From assembly GCF_008831285.2 (NCBI RefSeq), contig NC_045150.1, forward strand, positions 15,311,362 through 15,375,361: a stretch of 64,000 nucleotides of DNA, written 5' to 3'. Origin of the DNA: Nymphaea colorata (Eukaryota; Streptophyta; Magnoliopsida; Nymphaeales; Nymphaeaceae). The notes under the pieces were generated by a model. It did not search any database, was not told the DNA's origin, and saw only the letters and a list, made by a program, of their open reading frames with translations. This document shows, one piece after another, positions 22,641 to 34,800 of this stretch (position 1 is its first letter; each line of letters begins with the position of its first letter). Both the position numbers and the translations under genes were made by a program.

Positions 22641-25300
22641 TAGAGGGCATCATTATGTATGGTGCCTCCATTAAGTAATCCTCATCTGTGAAGAGTATAT
22701 GACTGTTTTGGTACAATCCACATATCCAATTATCTTTCTTGTCTGGGTTGACCTTTCTCACATAAGAATGATTGGAGAATTAGGCTAGTTAAGAGTGATT
22801 CTAGAGGTTCGAAGTTGAATACCTCGTCCAATGGTAGGATTTCTTCCACAAGAGTCAAAATGGTAGGGTGTGTTTGTTTTTCCTTGCACTTTGTTGTTTC
22901 CTTATCTTTTCTAATTAGCAGTTTGAAGAAATCTCAGGAGCTTCCCTCTTGTTGTTGTTGGTCGTCATAACCTAATGCTTAATTAGAGCTTATCAGAAGC
23001 ATATATGATCATTTGATACCAATTCCTTGCCATCCTTGGGGAACAAGCTGGTTATTATTTCCAGCTGTCCCAAAATCACTTGGATCAGCTCTTTGTCAAC
23101 CACATCTTATGTTATATTTTTCAACACCAAGCAATCCTAAGTATCATGTTTTGGTGCTTGGTGAAATTTGCAAATTTGATTTTTGTTTCTTTCCATCGCA
23201 GGAGGAGGATCAAAAACCTTTGTTAAAGACAAAGTACCTCTTTTGACTAATTCGTTCATTATTTCTTTGTAAGTTTGCTCTGCTGATATAACCATAACTC
23301 CACCCTAGATGTTTATTTTTGTTATGGCCATTTTTGCTTCTACTGGCTCCACCTTCCTTGTAGGAGTCTTTCCCTTCACATAGTCAGCCCTTTCTTTCTT
23401 GGTTGATGATGCATTGGCAATAAAATATGTTTGTAGTGCATTGAGCTTTATTTTTCCTTGATTATTCTTAGAGCTTAGCAGGCATGACTGCATCAAGTGA
23501 TCTATTTTCAATACCAGGTTCAATACATTCTACCATTTCTATCAGTAAATGAATGAATTAATTGAAATGTTTGAGATCGAACTCCTTAGTGATTGGAAAA
23601 GATTGTTAGTGATTAGTCCCAGACTGACGTGTTCTCAACATCATTGTGCTGCTATGCTTTTCCAGCTCCTCAAAAACAGTGGAAAAGTGCTCAGTGGTTG
23701 TTGCATAACTTATAGCACTTGGCCAAGAACATGGCCAAATGACCTTGGGGTCTCCATAATCATCAAATTTCATGAATTTATTTGGTGAATTTTTTATATA
23801 TTTGTCATTTTCAAAAATTTTCATAGAAGTCTTCACATGTAAAACTTCTCTTGTTATTTCCTTTAAGTTGAACAACGTCAAGCTTCTCTTCAACTTCTTG
23901 TATTTTGATTTGAATATATTTTTCCTTTTCCTTCTTCTCCTTGGAAGTCATTTCATCTTCTTCATTACTCATTTGTGTGGCAGTACTATCACAAGTCCCA
24001 ATGCTGTTTTTGGAACAGTAGTTTTTGGAGTAGAAGTGGAACTTGAAGATGGCTCTTCATTCTTGTTTTAGGGATTGAGGTGTTCAACTTCCATTGCTAT
24101 CATTTTCCTTCAATGATCCTAGTTTCCACCGTATACAAAATGTTTAAATGTTTATTTGGTTTAAAAAATATAAGGAGTTAGGATTTTTGAAAAGTGGTCT
24201 GACAACAAATATCATTGGAGATAGATGAATGTTTAGTTTGATATTGCATAGTTGGAATAACATCATTTGTGATAGCTTATTTGATTACAATTTTTTTATT
24301 AAACTCCAACACCTAGCTAAGAAAGATAGATGAGCGAATATCTCTCCAACATTTGACAAGTCATGACCGATGGTTGAACCAAGGATAAGATAAATGTGAG
24401 CAACAAGTCCCCAATGTTGTTGGGCTAGGGCGTATATTGTAGACCACTCCAGAGCATCCAACTCTTGTTCCACGATGACTCCTTGTGACGGATTTTGTGA
24501 GTCTTCTTCTGTCACTATGAAAATTGATGAATTCACTGCTTTGGATAATATGCCACTTTGGATAATATGCCACTGTGAAATATGGCACAAGAAGTAGGCA
24601 ACCTTCGTCTAGGTTGTAAGAACTTGATTTGGTGATATTTCTGTCAAATAAGTCTCAAATTACGTTTTCTTCATCTATTTGCTGTATCTTTCCTCGATAA
24701 TTCTCCATGTTGAACAATCCCTAGTCAAAATTTTGGGAATAGCTAGACTGTAGCCCCACGTGTTTATAGACCCAAGATTGTAGGGTGAAAACACATCCTG
24801 CAATTTCGTTTGTATCCTCAGTTGAAAATTTTGATAGTCCTTTGTAACGAAGCTAATGTTGCCATTGCTATTGATCGGTGTTGAGCTTTGATGTGCCCCC
24901 ATTTTTTGAATAGGTGAGCAATTCAAAGGTCTATGATTTGTTCTTTGTTGTGGAAGAAGATAAAACTGACTATGCAAGTCATCATTGGATTCTTGTATTT
25001 ATCTGCAGCATTTTTTGGAGATTGTGGCTAGATCAACATATTGAGAAAGCTCTTTGCTAAGACTTACTAGCTGAATGTATTGGTGTCCATCTTTTTCATG
25101 TCAACTCCCTTTTTTAGTGAGTCTATGAATTACCTCTAGGATTTTAACTGGTTCTTAGTTGACAAGGAATTAATTTTTGATTGGTCCTCTAGGGAAATTT
25201 GTCCAAAGAGATAGTCATTAAACTCTTATGGAAACCAAAATGCATTGGTTCTTGGATTTCATGCTTCAGTGACTCCATGGGTTAGACTACCATTGATAGG
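22641..25300 (-). pseudogene. Probable gag region of gypsy element A, degenerate
   Basis: This lies upstream, on the minus strand, of the gypsy A protease, where gag and the 5' leader are expected. Minus-strand open fragments (23,523-23,305; 23,893-23,606; 24,590-24,285; 24,977-24,675) show no motif I can name with confidence and no intact CCHC knuckle. The call rests on position. The 5' LTR and PBS of the element were not found. It could also include unrelated insertions. Confidence 0.35.
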
Positions 25301-25307
25301 TTAGAAC

Positions 25308-25545
25308 GCTAAACTAACAACTTCTTTGAGGCTGCAATCCTCCAAGTGATCTAAAAACATACACGAGAAGGTAGTTTACCATGTAGGTACCACTGGGATA
25401 GGTAGATTTCAATTGGGATGACACGAGCTAAACTAACAACTTCTTTGAGGCTGCAATCCTCCAAGTGATCTAGAAACATACACGAGAAGGTAGTTTACCA
25501 TGTAGGTACCACTGGGATAGGTAGACTTCAATTGGGATGACACGA
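25308..25545. repeat. 119-bp tandem duplication, two copies
   Basis: Bases 25,308-25,426 are repeated head-to-tail at 25,427-25,545, starting GCTAAACTAACAACTTC and ending GATGACACGA. By eye only two or so substitutions separate the copies, so this is a recent local duplication. No coding content is evident. Confidence 0.92.
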
Positions 25546-25842
25546 TGATAAGAAACTTATCTTAGCTTATAAAATGTTCATCTAGACGCATGAAGGATGA
25601 CTCAATTAGTTTGAATTGACATTGTTTGACCCAATAGAGACTTGAAAAGAGTTGGGCAATGAGTTTATACATGGTCCAGGAATAAGGTGGGTATTTCATC
25701 TGCTTCATTCATTCAAGCAATCATTTGGAAATTGAAGATAGTAGGTAACAATGCATGCCCTATAACTATTGCCTATATGAGTTGTTTTAGAATAATAGTC
25801 TTGGAATCCTAATGGAATAGACGGGGTTCACAAATTGTTGAT

Positions 25843-25850
25843 ATACCATA

Positions 25851-25898
<48 letters not shown>

Positions 25899-25901
25899 TA
25901 A
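25843..25901. repeat. AT/GA microsatellite
   Basis: A (TA)n run is followed by a (GA)n run. It is simple sequence next to the GAGCT-rich repeat. Confidence 0.85.
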
Positions 25902-26222
25902 TGAGCTGCTGATCTGAGCATGAGAAGGAGCAGCAGATTTGAACTTGATAGCTGCTGAGGTGACCTGAGTGAGCTGTGTGAGCTTGAAGGAGAGGCAGTT
26001 GCCGAGCTGACCCATAAAGTTGTTGGGCTTGAAGGAGAGCTGCCAAGCTTTGAGAGAGCTGAGACGAGCTTGAAGGAGAGCTAATGAGCATCCAAGGGTT
26101 ACTGAACAAGAGAGCTGTTGAGCGTCCAAGAGCTGCTAAGCTGAAAGATAGCTTGAAGGAGAAAGCTGTTGATCATCCAAGAGTCGCGAGGGAGAGCTGA
26201 TCCGGAATCTTCCAAAAAGCTC
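25902..26222 (+). repeat. GAGCT-rich repeat, copy 2
   Basis: This GCTGA/GAGCT-rich, partly self-repetitive sequence has many AGCTTGAAGGAGAGCT-like words. About 26,110-26,222 aligns with 1-125. It marks the right edge of nest A. It may be a decayed LTR or a minisatellite-like repeat. Confidence 0.5.
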
Positions 26223-26500
26223 AGCCCCTTCTAGAGCTTTAACTTTTGCTTTTATAGAGTCTTTCAAGCTCAAGACAAAAAGAGAGAAAAAAAATCATCA
26301 TTAGCTTAGCCAAAATCTCTTAAATAGAGATTAGGATACCCTGATTACAAATAAAACCATCAAGAAAATAAAAATTACTAAATAGGGCACTAACACATAT
26401 TCTAAATTTCTAATAACCAACTAATGCACTTAAATATTTTTTCCAACAGATGAAATCTCCCCCTCCTGAAAAATAATCTCAACAAAAAAGCTGCATCAAA
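26223..26500 (-). repeat. Possible degenerate copia LTR remnant
   Basis: Around 26,303-26,332 the words AAATCTCTTAAATAGAGATT resemble the palindrome found in the copia LTRs of this window. A block ending TTTTTCCAACA is followed at about 26,458 by a pyrimidine run (CTCCCCCTCC), as a minus-strand LTR followed by its polypurine tract would look. No partner LTR or target duplication was seen, so this is a weak call. Confidence 0.35.
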
Positions 26501-26707
26501 CATTTTTTTGTAAAACAGAGTTATATCATAAGATATAGCTTGTATCGGCCATATCGTACAATACAGGAGCCATATCGAAGATACAGCTGATATGAGCACG
26601 ATATACATGCATTTTGTGTATCAGCATGTATTGTATCATATATGTTTTTCCAACCTATATGATACCTACCGTAGGATACGGCTCTATATTGTAGGGCATT
26701 AACACTG
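26501..26707. mobile_element. Possible hAT-like MITE fragment
   Basis: This is rich in ATATCG/GATAC words like the MITE at 50,400 and the hAT element at 52,767. Its right end reads TTAACACTG, whose complement CAGTGTTAA matches the CARTGTT terminus of those elements. The left terminus and target duplication were not found, so it may be truncated. Confidence 0.4.
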
Positions 26708-27456
26708 GTGGGGACTGGAGAATCATGGAGCAGAGGGGTTAGACTTTGTGGGATATCCTGTTAAATCAAATGGACGAGAAGAATTTCGAGGGCATGGTCC
26801 AAGTCTTTTTGCAGCATTTCAGTAGAAAGAGGAGTTGAATAACGATTCTTTGTATGTTAATAGATCAATTCTACGGTTTTAAGTAGTCGAATCTTCTTTT
26901 TGTGGATAAAAAGGAAATTGTATTACAGGGACTAGAACGTGCAGCTGCCATCGATATATATATATGAATGGAGTGACATACCTCCACAATGGAGGCCCTT
27001 TTTATATATCTGATGTAAAGTATCTTAAATTACAAGTAGGACCTGCCTCACAAAAGAAAAAGGTTGAAATACATTGATGCGCTGAAACTTTGTCGATATG
27101 ACATGGACCTACAAAACAGTTGCCTCCCTTATGGGAGCACTGCTCAAATGGAGGTAGGTGCTAAAAACATTTAGTGCAGACCCATTACCATAACAACGCT
27201 AAGCGTCTCTCACCTATGGCTGTACACATTTCATATGGAGTGGAGATCAGGCCATGAAGTATTTTGAAATGTTGTAATAAGAAACTTAGAGCCCGGTTAG
27301 TGTACTAATATGGTACATTGACAAGAAAATGCATGGGCGAAATAGCATTTAATGGTTAATATTACTACTAAATATTTTCTAGTATAAGAAAAACAAATAT
27401 GCAAAATTCAAAAAGAAAGGATGAGATTGTAAGGCCACAATTCAGCAGCATTCTAT
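26708..27456. other. Intergenic stretch downstream of the beta-galactosidase gene
   Basis: No gene or repeat is recognised here, apart from a short (TA)n run near 26,955. It lies beyond the 3' end of the minus-strand gene. Confidence 0.5.
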
Positions 27457-27462
27457 TTTATT
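27457..27462 (-). promoter_or_regulatory. Candidate polyadenylation signal of the beta-galactosidase gene
   Basis: TTTATT on the plus strand reads AATAAA on the gene strand, about 217 nt after the stop codon. The position is plausible for a plant 3' UTR, but near-matches are common in AT-rich DNA. Confidence 0.35.
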
Positions 27463-27678
27463 TTGACAATTTATATCAGCCCCTCCATTGCATTAATTAC
27501 ATTCCAAACATGTAAGAGTATGGTGGAATGTAGAGGGCCAATTCCATTGCTGTACAAGAGGATTAATTGATGGATTGGGAAAATTTTTCCCACCAATGCT
27601 TAACAAAGAATGACACTCCATAAATGCCAATTTATGTAATTTCCTTCCTCAGCATGTGAATTTTTTGCTCACTCCCAA

Positions 27679-28802
27679 TTAGTTGCATGCAGCCTCAACC
27701 ATTAGGGACTTTGGAATTCTCGGACAAGGATCACCTCCAAATGATTCGGTTGAAACTTCAATTGAACAACCTCTTCTTCCCAGGCAAGCCTAGACAAAAA
27801 TTTTCAAAGAAAACTGAGAAAAGAGAATATATAAATTAAAAGGGAAAACCTTAAGCCTTCATGTATCTAAGGCTGTGCCACGTAGGAGTGAGTTCAATGG
27901 AGGTAAAAGTGGTATATAAACAACTGATCAGGTCATCTAATCGATGCCATCAGAATTGCTTTGGGAGCCAAATCAATAAGGCTGCCGATTCACCAATTCG
28001 ACTTAATCAATATGTGAGTCAGTAAAAATTTTAACAATGGATTTTTTAAAAAAATAAATGAGAAGTTTCAAAAAAATTACAAAGTAAAGTTCTTAAAATA
28101 TTTCTAAAAATGTTTAAATTTTGACGTGAAGCACTCTTGAATCGACCATTGAATTGAATCGGGTTTGGCATCAGTTAGATTTGAATCAGCTTATTCTAAC
28201 CTCCTATAACTGAGAGCTTTTCCTCTATTATTTAAAAGGAAAATGGAAAAAAACAAGGAAAAAGAAAGAAGCATACCTTCTCAACGATATTCGTTGAAAT
28301 ATTTGAGTGGCAGCTTCCAGTAGAATGATTCCCATGAACACCAGTTGGGTTTCCAAAACTGGCAAAGTCTATTCTTGATATAGTCTTTCCACGCATGCAC
28401 CTCAGTCTGACATGTGGATTCAAATATTTGATTTCACCCCCTCGTAATTTCTTTATATTGGTCATGAGTGGTGGATATGACTCTGATACATCTGCAAATA
28501 CTTGTGATATAGTGACTGTGGCGAATGAAATGAGAAATGGAACTCCACCAAGCTCCTCAAATAGCAGAACAAGGTTTCCTTCAGGCTTGAGAAATGATCT
28601 GGGGACATGATATCTATTCCAGGAAAAATCGTGACAATAAGAAGAAAATGTCAGCAAGTAGTATTATTATCTGGATATATTTACAATTTACACAGAAAAA
28701 AATTGACCGAAGGGAAATGACCATGTGAATTAGCACTTTCATATTTGAAACTCTGCACTAAAAATACCTAGCGCATTGAGTGAAAGTGGAACACTTATAT
28801 AC

Positions 28803-28861
<59 letters not shown>

Positions 28862-31800
28862 CAGGGAGAGAGAAGGTGTTGTCCTACTCTGAATCATAGT
28901 CCTCAAGGGAACATTTAGCAGGCTTTTTATTACTTCAGATTTTAGATCCAAGGATCTGATGTGGAAAAAGATCCGCAAAAATCTATAGTTCATAAAACTA
29001 GGGATATTAGGTCAGATCTAAGGTTCACATTTGTGATCCTTATTTTACCTTTTCTATTGCCAAAAAGTCTGATTTATGACAAGAGAAGTTCTGATTTTAA
29101 ATCCATGAATCGTAAATAGACCAAAATATAATTATACTCACCCCCTTAATGAAAGTCTTCTTTTGGAAAACCTATATGCAGTTATCAATATGCATAAAAG
29201 CCACAGACACTGCTCTTGGATCAATTTCATTCAATGTGCAGCTTTGATTTCACAAATATATCAAAACAAATGGATTAAAAATTTGTCCAAACTTTCTCAC
29301 AACAAAATTACAAAAATTGACCGATTCAGGAGCTTTTTCTTATATTTATAACAAGAATCAATTATGTATGTTATAGAAGTATTCATACTTGTAATTCTTC
29401 AGAAGGTAAGACCAGTCATTTCAATAGCTAGAAGTGTTTAGATGTGTAATTCAGTTTGAGTTTTAGATGCGTCCATCTTGATTAAAAAAAAAAACTACTA
29501 ATTAACTTCATATCTGTTGTTTTGTGGGGGGGGAACCCAAAATTGTTTTCTTTAGCTTACAAAATTTGATGCATTTTTGGTTGTTGCCCTTTTTCAATCA
29601 CCAAACCTTGATATGCATAAGATTTTGGTGATTCAAAAGCTGATCTATGCTAATTGCAGCTCACGGATCACATATTTGATGGTTGGATTTATAGAAAGGA
29701 TGAAAAAGAAAATCCAAGTAAATTGATTTCATGAACCAATGACAGCGGCAAATGTATGTCATGCGTCCGTGAGTATGTTCAAGCATGTGTCCCATAACAC
29801 TGTGACCCTCCTGATGTGCCTAGATAACACAATTGTTACCATTGTGATGCGTGTGATGACCAGATTGTTGAATAAAAGCGACTAGGAAAACCATGCTTAC
29901 AGTTCTTGTGATGCTTTTCCACTAGCTGTTTGGAAGGAGACCCAGTAACGACCAATATGATGTCCATTGACCCAAGCCTGTCCTTTCCCCATGCTACTGA
30001 AGTTTAAAGCCACTGGATCATTCCCTTCAGGAGCTTCCATTGTGGCCTGTCAAGGTACAGTGGATACAATAACCATCCTATTTTCAGTCTAAAGTCACTT
30101 AAAACTAGATCTAAAGTTGAGATTAATATTATAAACATTTCACTTTAGTAAAAGAGCCTGCATCTTGTGATTCTGAAATTCTGTTTCCAAACTCATGGTT
30201 GTTGCTACAATACCTTATACCAGATAGGAGATTTTTGTTTAGCATCCTTGGCATTAGTCCATTCGACCTTCCCACTTCTTCTGATCCTCTGTGTTGCCAT
30301 TTTTTCACCAAATAGGCCAACCTATATCAAACCACCAGGTCAAAAGTAAGAAGCTTTTCTGCTTTAAAAGTCATGTTATAGCATTTGGGAGGGGGTCCTC
30401 AAGTTTAACTCAACTCCGTATCATGTTTGCATCTAATGGGATTTTGTAATGTTTGAACTTGAAAAAAAATATTGGTCTCAATCATCTATTGAGAGAGTGG
30501 AGAAAAATAAAAGAATGTCACCTGATATCCCCAAGGATAGTTGGACAAGTCAAGAGAGGTATTGTTTTGCCCTTTAATCATCACCACTTGTATCCCAGCA
30601 GTTTTCTTTTCAAGATGTGATCCACCAGCCTTCACAACAAGTGTCAGGGATCAGATGAAAACTTTGTTTCTCATTCAGTTTAAGTATTTTACGTAAGCTG
30701 TAAAAGCAGTATATTTACTGAAGGTTCATTATATGACATGATTTAGTCAGAACGACAAATCCTTACAGGTAGCCCAACAAGGGAACTTAGTAAAGCAAGT
30801 TGATTTTCCCCAGCATTCAATGATACTGGTTTCTCGAATTGCAATCCAGATGATTTGAAACTTCCATGCTCAGTTCCTGAAAGAAAATAAGGATACTATT
30901 TGAGTTTGTGCAAATAACTGTGTAGTTTGGACTGTATATGTCATATGAGCCTCGATAGTGGTTTTACTAGCTGTTTGTCATGTACCAAACACACCAGCCA
31001 AAATGGTATGGCTTCATATGAATCACATTGCATTTACAATCTATGGTCCAAAACTCACTGAAAGTAGCTAAATTAGCAATGGCTTGCGGAGATAAGAAAG
31101 TAAACTGACCTATGAAAATGCCATTGATGAAAGCATATACCACATGGGCTGAAGACTCTATGTGAAGAACTGGTTCTGTGATGTTCCCGTCATAATTAAA
31201 GCTGCATTAGAAACTCTTATGAACATGAAAAAAGATCAATGGTTACTTAACAAAACAGACTTCGCCCAATGTTCTAAGAAGGTAGAATGAACTACAGATC
31301 TGGATGTGGATGTACATGGCAATGCAGTAGTCTTTTGCATTATGCTATTGTACCCATCAATCATGAGGCGCAACACCTCCAAGACTTCTAGTGCATGCTA
31401 CACTTTGAAACTATTCCTTAAGTTATTCCTTAAAACAGAGAAAAGATTTGCCAGGTGGAGGAACTTGGTTTGGCTTTCTATTTTCTCTGGGCGACCAAGT
31501 TGATCATAAGCCTCCCAGAGCAGACTCATAGACGACTTAAGTATAGCATGTCAAGGTCCCTAAGCTGATTGAACCAAAAATATAACCGACAAGCTAGCCA
31601 ATAATCCAACTTTGACCAGTAGAAGTTGCTGTAAGTTCATATACCCACAGCTTTAGCTTGGATCAGCAATATTTTAGCTCATGAACCATGAGAACTTCTT
31701 GTGTTAGTGACATATCTCACTGCAGAAGTCTAGACAAGAAATAAACAATTAAGGAAGAAGCCTTCATAAAGTACCTTGTTGTGTACCAGAGATAGTCGGA

Positions 31801-34800
31801 TACATCTTTTGTTGTGTTCATTTGATCCAACAGTGATTTTGCTTTTATATTGGTATCTGAATAATTAGGGATAGGCTCCATTCTTCCATACCACATGTCT
31901 TCAGAAACTTTGCTTGAACTTACATGAGATCTCACATTAAGTTGAGTATTTACCTGGTTACAGAAATAAGTGAACCCACAGCAATGTTAAGTTTCTGCAA
32001 AAAAAAAAAAGATGAAAAGAAAAAAGGTGCTAGACAAAGGTGGTAAAAGCCAATATTGCTGACTTTAATTCACATGTTTGTATTTTTGTGGTTTGGTTTT
32101 CTAAAATAACAAAATTAACTGGTGAACTTGATCAATCAATTGCATTTCCTCATGTAAAATTAGATTCAGTGGTTGTATAAATATTGTATTGGACACCCAG
32201 AATTTGATTTTGTGCTTTACCTTGAACCACTGTGAGTTTGGACTATTTCCATGAACCATTTACTAACAAAATTGAAAAACTATAATCTCTTCAGTTTCTG
32301 TTCCTTTGGGGCTTAACAGTAAATTTAGAAATTCAGAAACATCCCATAGATCCAGGAGAACCTAATGCAATATAAGGCAGCTAGATACTTTGGTATGACT
32401 GCATGATAACTATTAGATAAAATCAGTTGAAAAGTGACCATGAACAAAAGACAAATTTATAAGAACTAAAGAACTACAAAAGGAGAGAGATTTTCTGAAA
32501 TCCGATCAAGCTTCTAGGCCATATAAATTGAACTTAAAACCCAAGTTCAATCAGGCAGATGTTGACTCTTGAATCAATAAAGTTTGAGAAAATTTTCTAC
32601 AGTGGTTAAAATGGTATAATAGTTATACATAAACTAGAAGTTCATCCAGTCAATCCTATATAACCCTCATAACCTGATTTTTTTTCTCGAGCTAAAACTG
32701 GGAATCACCAATTAGTTCAATTCCTTCCCAAATTTGATGCTTCAGAAATATAACCAAGAATCTTACCTTTGCAGTGTTATAGATCTCGTCCTTGCAATCT
32801 CCTAGAATGCTAATTGAGTGTGCAGGCAGATTGTAGCTTGTGCCATGGAACTGTACAGTGGCATTATTTCTTTTATCAGTATTCACAAGAAATGCGACAC
32901 AGCCTTCTGCTTTTCCTTGGAAAATGTAGACCTGTTCAGAAATTGAGCTTAGATGCAGAAAAATCATTGACAGTCTAGATGCTCTCGAAATGATTACAAC
33001 TTGTATGGCTTGAGTAATTTTGTAAGTTGTATATTAAGCTTTCGAATCAGAAGTAGGATGCAGTTTGTTCAAGGCACCAAAAGAAGATGCAAAACTAGTT
33101 AGTCCGAACAGATTGATTATATATATATATATATACATATATATGTGTGTGTGTGTGTTGTGGGTCAGGGATTAGTCAGCTGACTAATAACTAAACTGCC
33201 TATCTGATCAACCAATCAACCAATCGGTGGTTCAAACACAGATCAGTTAATAACTGACTCTATTGACTAGTCGAGATTTTGACAATTAAGGTTGTAACTA
33301 ATTCTTGAATGAAGCATGCGAATGTTTCAGAATTATTTTTTGGCAATTTCTTTGCTAGGTTCTTCTCGGGAGGATTTTTTTTGTGAAGTAAAAGTGGTGA
33401 AGAAATAATTGAGAGAAACATGTACGTTTAATTAATACTATCTTTGCGAAATTATAAAAACAGAAAGGTAAATATTAAAAAATAGAAAATGCAGAAAACA
33501 TTGCTGAAATGTGTAAAAATAAGGATTTATTTTTAATATGAACTGCTAAACTTATGAACTAGCTATGATATTGCATGCTTAAAAGAACATCCTCCTTTAA
33601 GGAAAAGAAAATAGTTAGCATCATGTCAGTTTTAAAATGAACAGGAAGAGACTTAAGAACTTGCTGACAGTAGCTTATACCTCCTGGAACTGCCCCAACG
33701 AAGAATAAGTTGGTGTCCCCAGCAGTAATGGTGCTTCATAAAGCTTTATTGCAGAATGCAAGTCTTTGAGATGACCCCATTTTGGTTGCCTTACCAAGCC
33801 TTCAAGAAAGACATAAGAAGTATTTCACGTTGAGTCAGTTTAATAGATTTATTGTTATCTCAGTTTATCAAAATAGATATCCAGAATGCCATGGCTGTTG
33901 CTCTACTTTAGACAATTGGAGACAGTATTATCATTATCAGCCAATGCAAAAAAAATATATGGCAAACCAATTTGATTCAGTGTCTGATTCAAGAGTACCA
34001 TGTGCCTTTAAGCTATTTAACATTCTTCTTTTCCAATTAATTGTTATATATTTTTCATTTATTTTTTCAAACATTAAATTATTATTATTATTTTTGCCAA
34101 TCTGCACCAGTTAAGCTGAATTGCTGAATTGGCAAATTCACTGAACCAGCAACTTCACTGATAACGTTCCATAACTGCTTTTTTTACAATACCAACATGA
34201 AATACCAAAATAATGGTGCTACAACAAACTAAAGCAAGACTCTTCAGCTGAATCAATGAATCATCCAATTCACTGAACCAGCAACTTCACTGATCCCATT
34301 CCATAACTGACCTTTTTACAACACCAATATGAAATACCAAAATAGTGGTGCTACAACAAGAACAAACTAAAGCAAGCCTCTTAAGCTGAATTACTGAATC
34401 CGCCAATTCACCAATCCAGTTCCATAACTGATTTTTTTTATAACACCAATATGAAATACCAAAATAGTGCTGCTACAACAAACTAAAGCAACACTCATCG
34501 GCAAAAACCAGTTAAACTTGAAACAGAAGTATGGTAACTAGTTAAAACTTATAGCAGAAGCGCGCTTACCATATTCATCAATGGGAGCATCATCATAATA
34601 GCTTGTGGTAACATAGGATGAGCTTTTCCTTCCAAAATTAGTTCCTCCATGGTACTGGAAGATGCAACTTTGTCAAGCAGTTGTTACTCGGCAAACAAAA
34701 TGAAAATGAATGAAAGGCACCCCTAGTGGCTCTGAACACCTTGTAGGGATGATTCACGGTGAATTCCAAAAAAGAACAAAAGAATGGAAGAAAGAGAAAG

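Noticed and set aside
23012-23030. GATACCA as a PBS complement for gypsy A
   Set aside because: Only a partial match, and it lies between the protease and gag regions rather than next to an LTR.
25308-25545. CRISPR-like direct repeats
   Set aside because: There are only two contiguous copies of 119 bp without spacers, in eukaryotic DNA.
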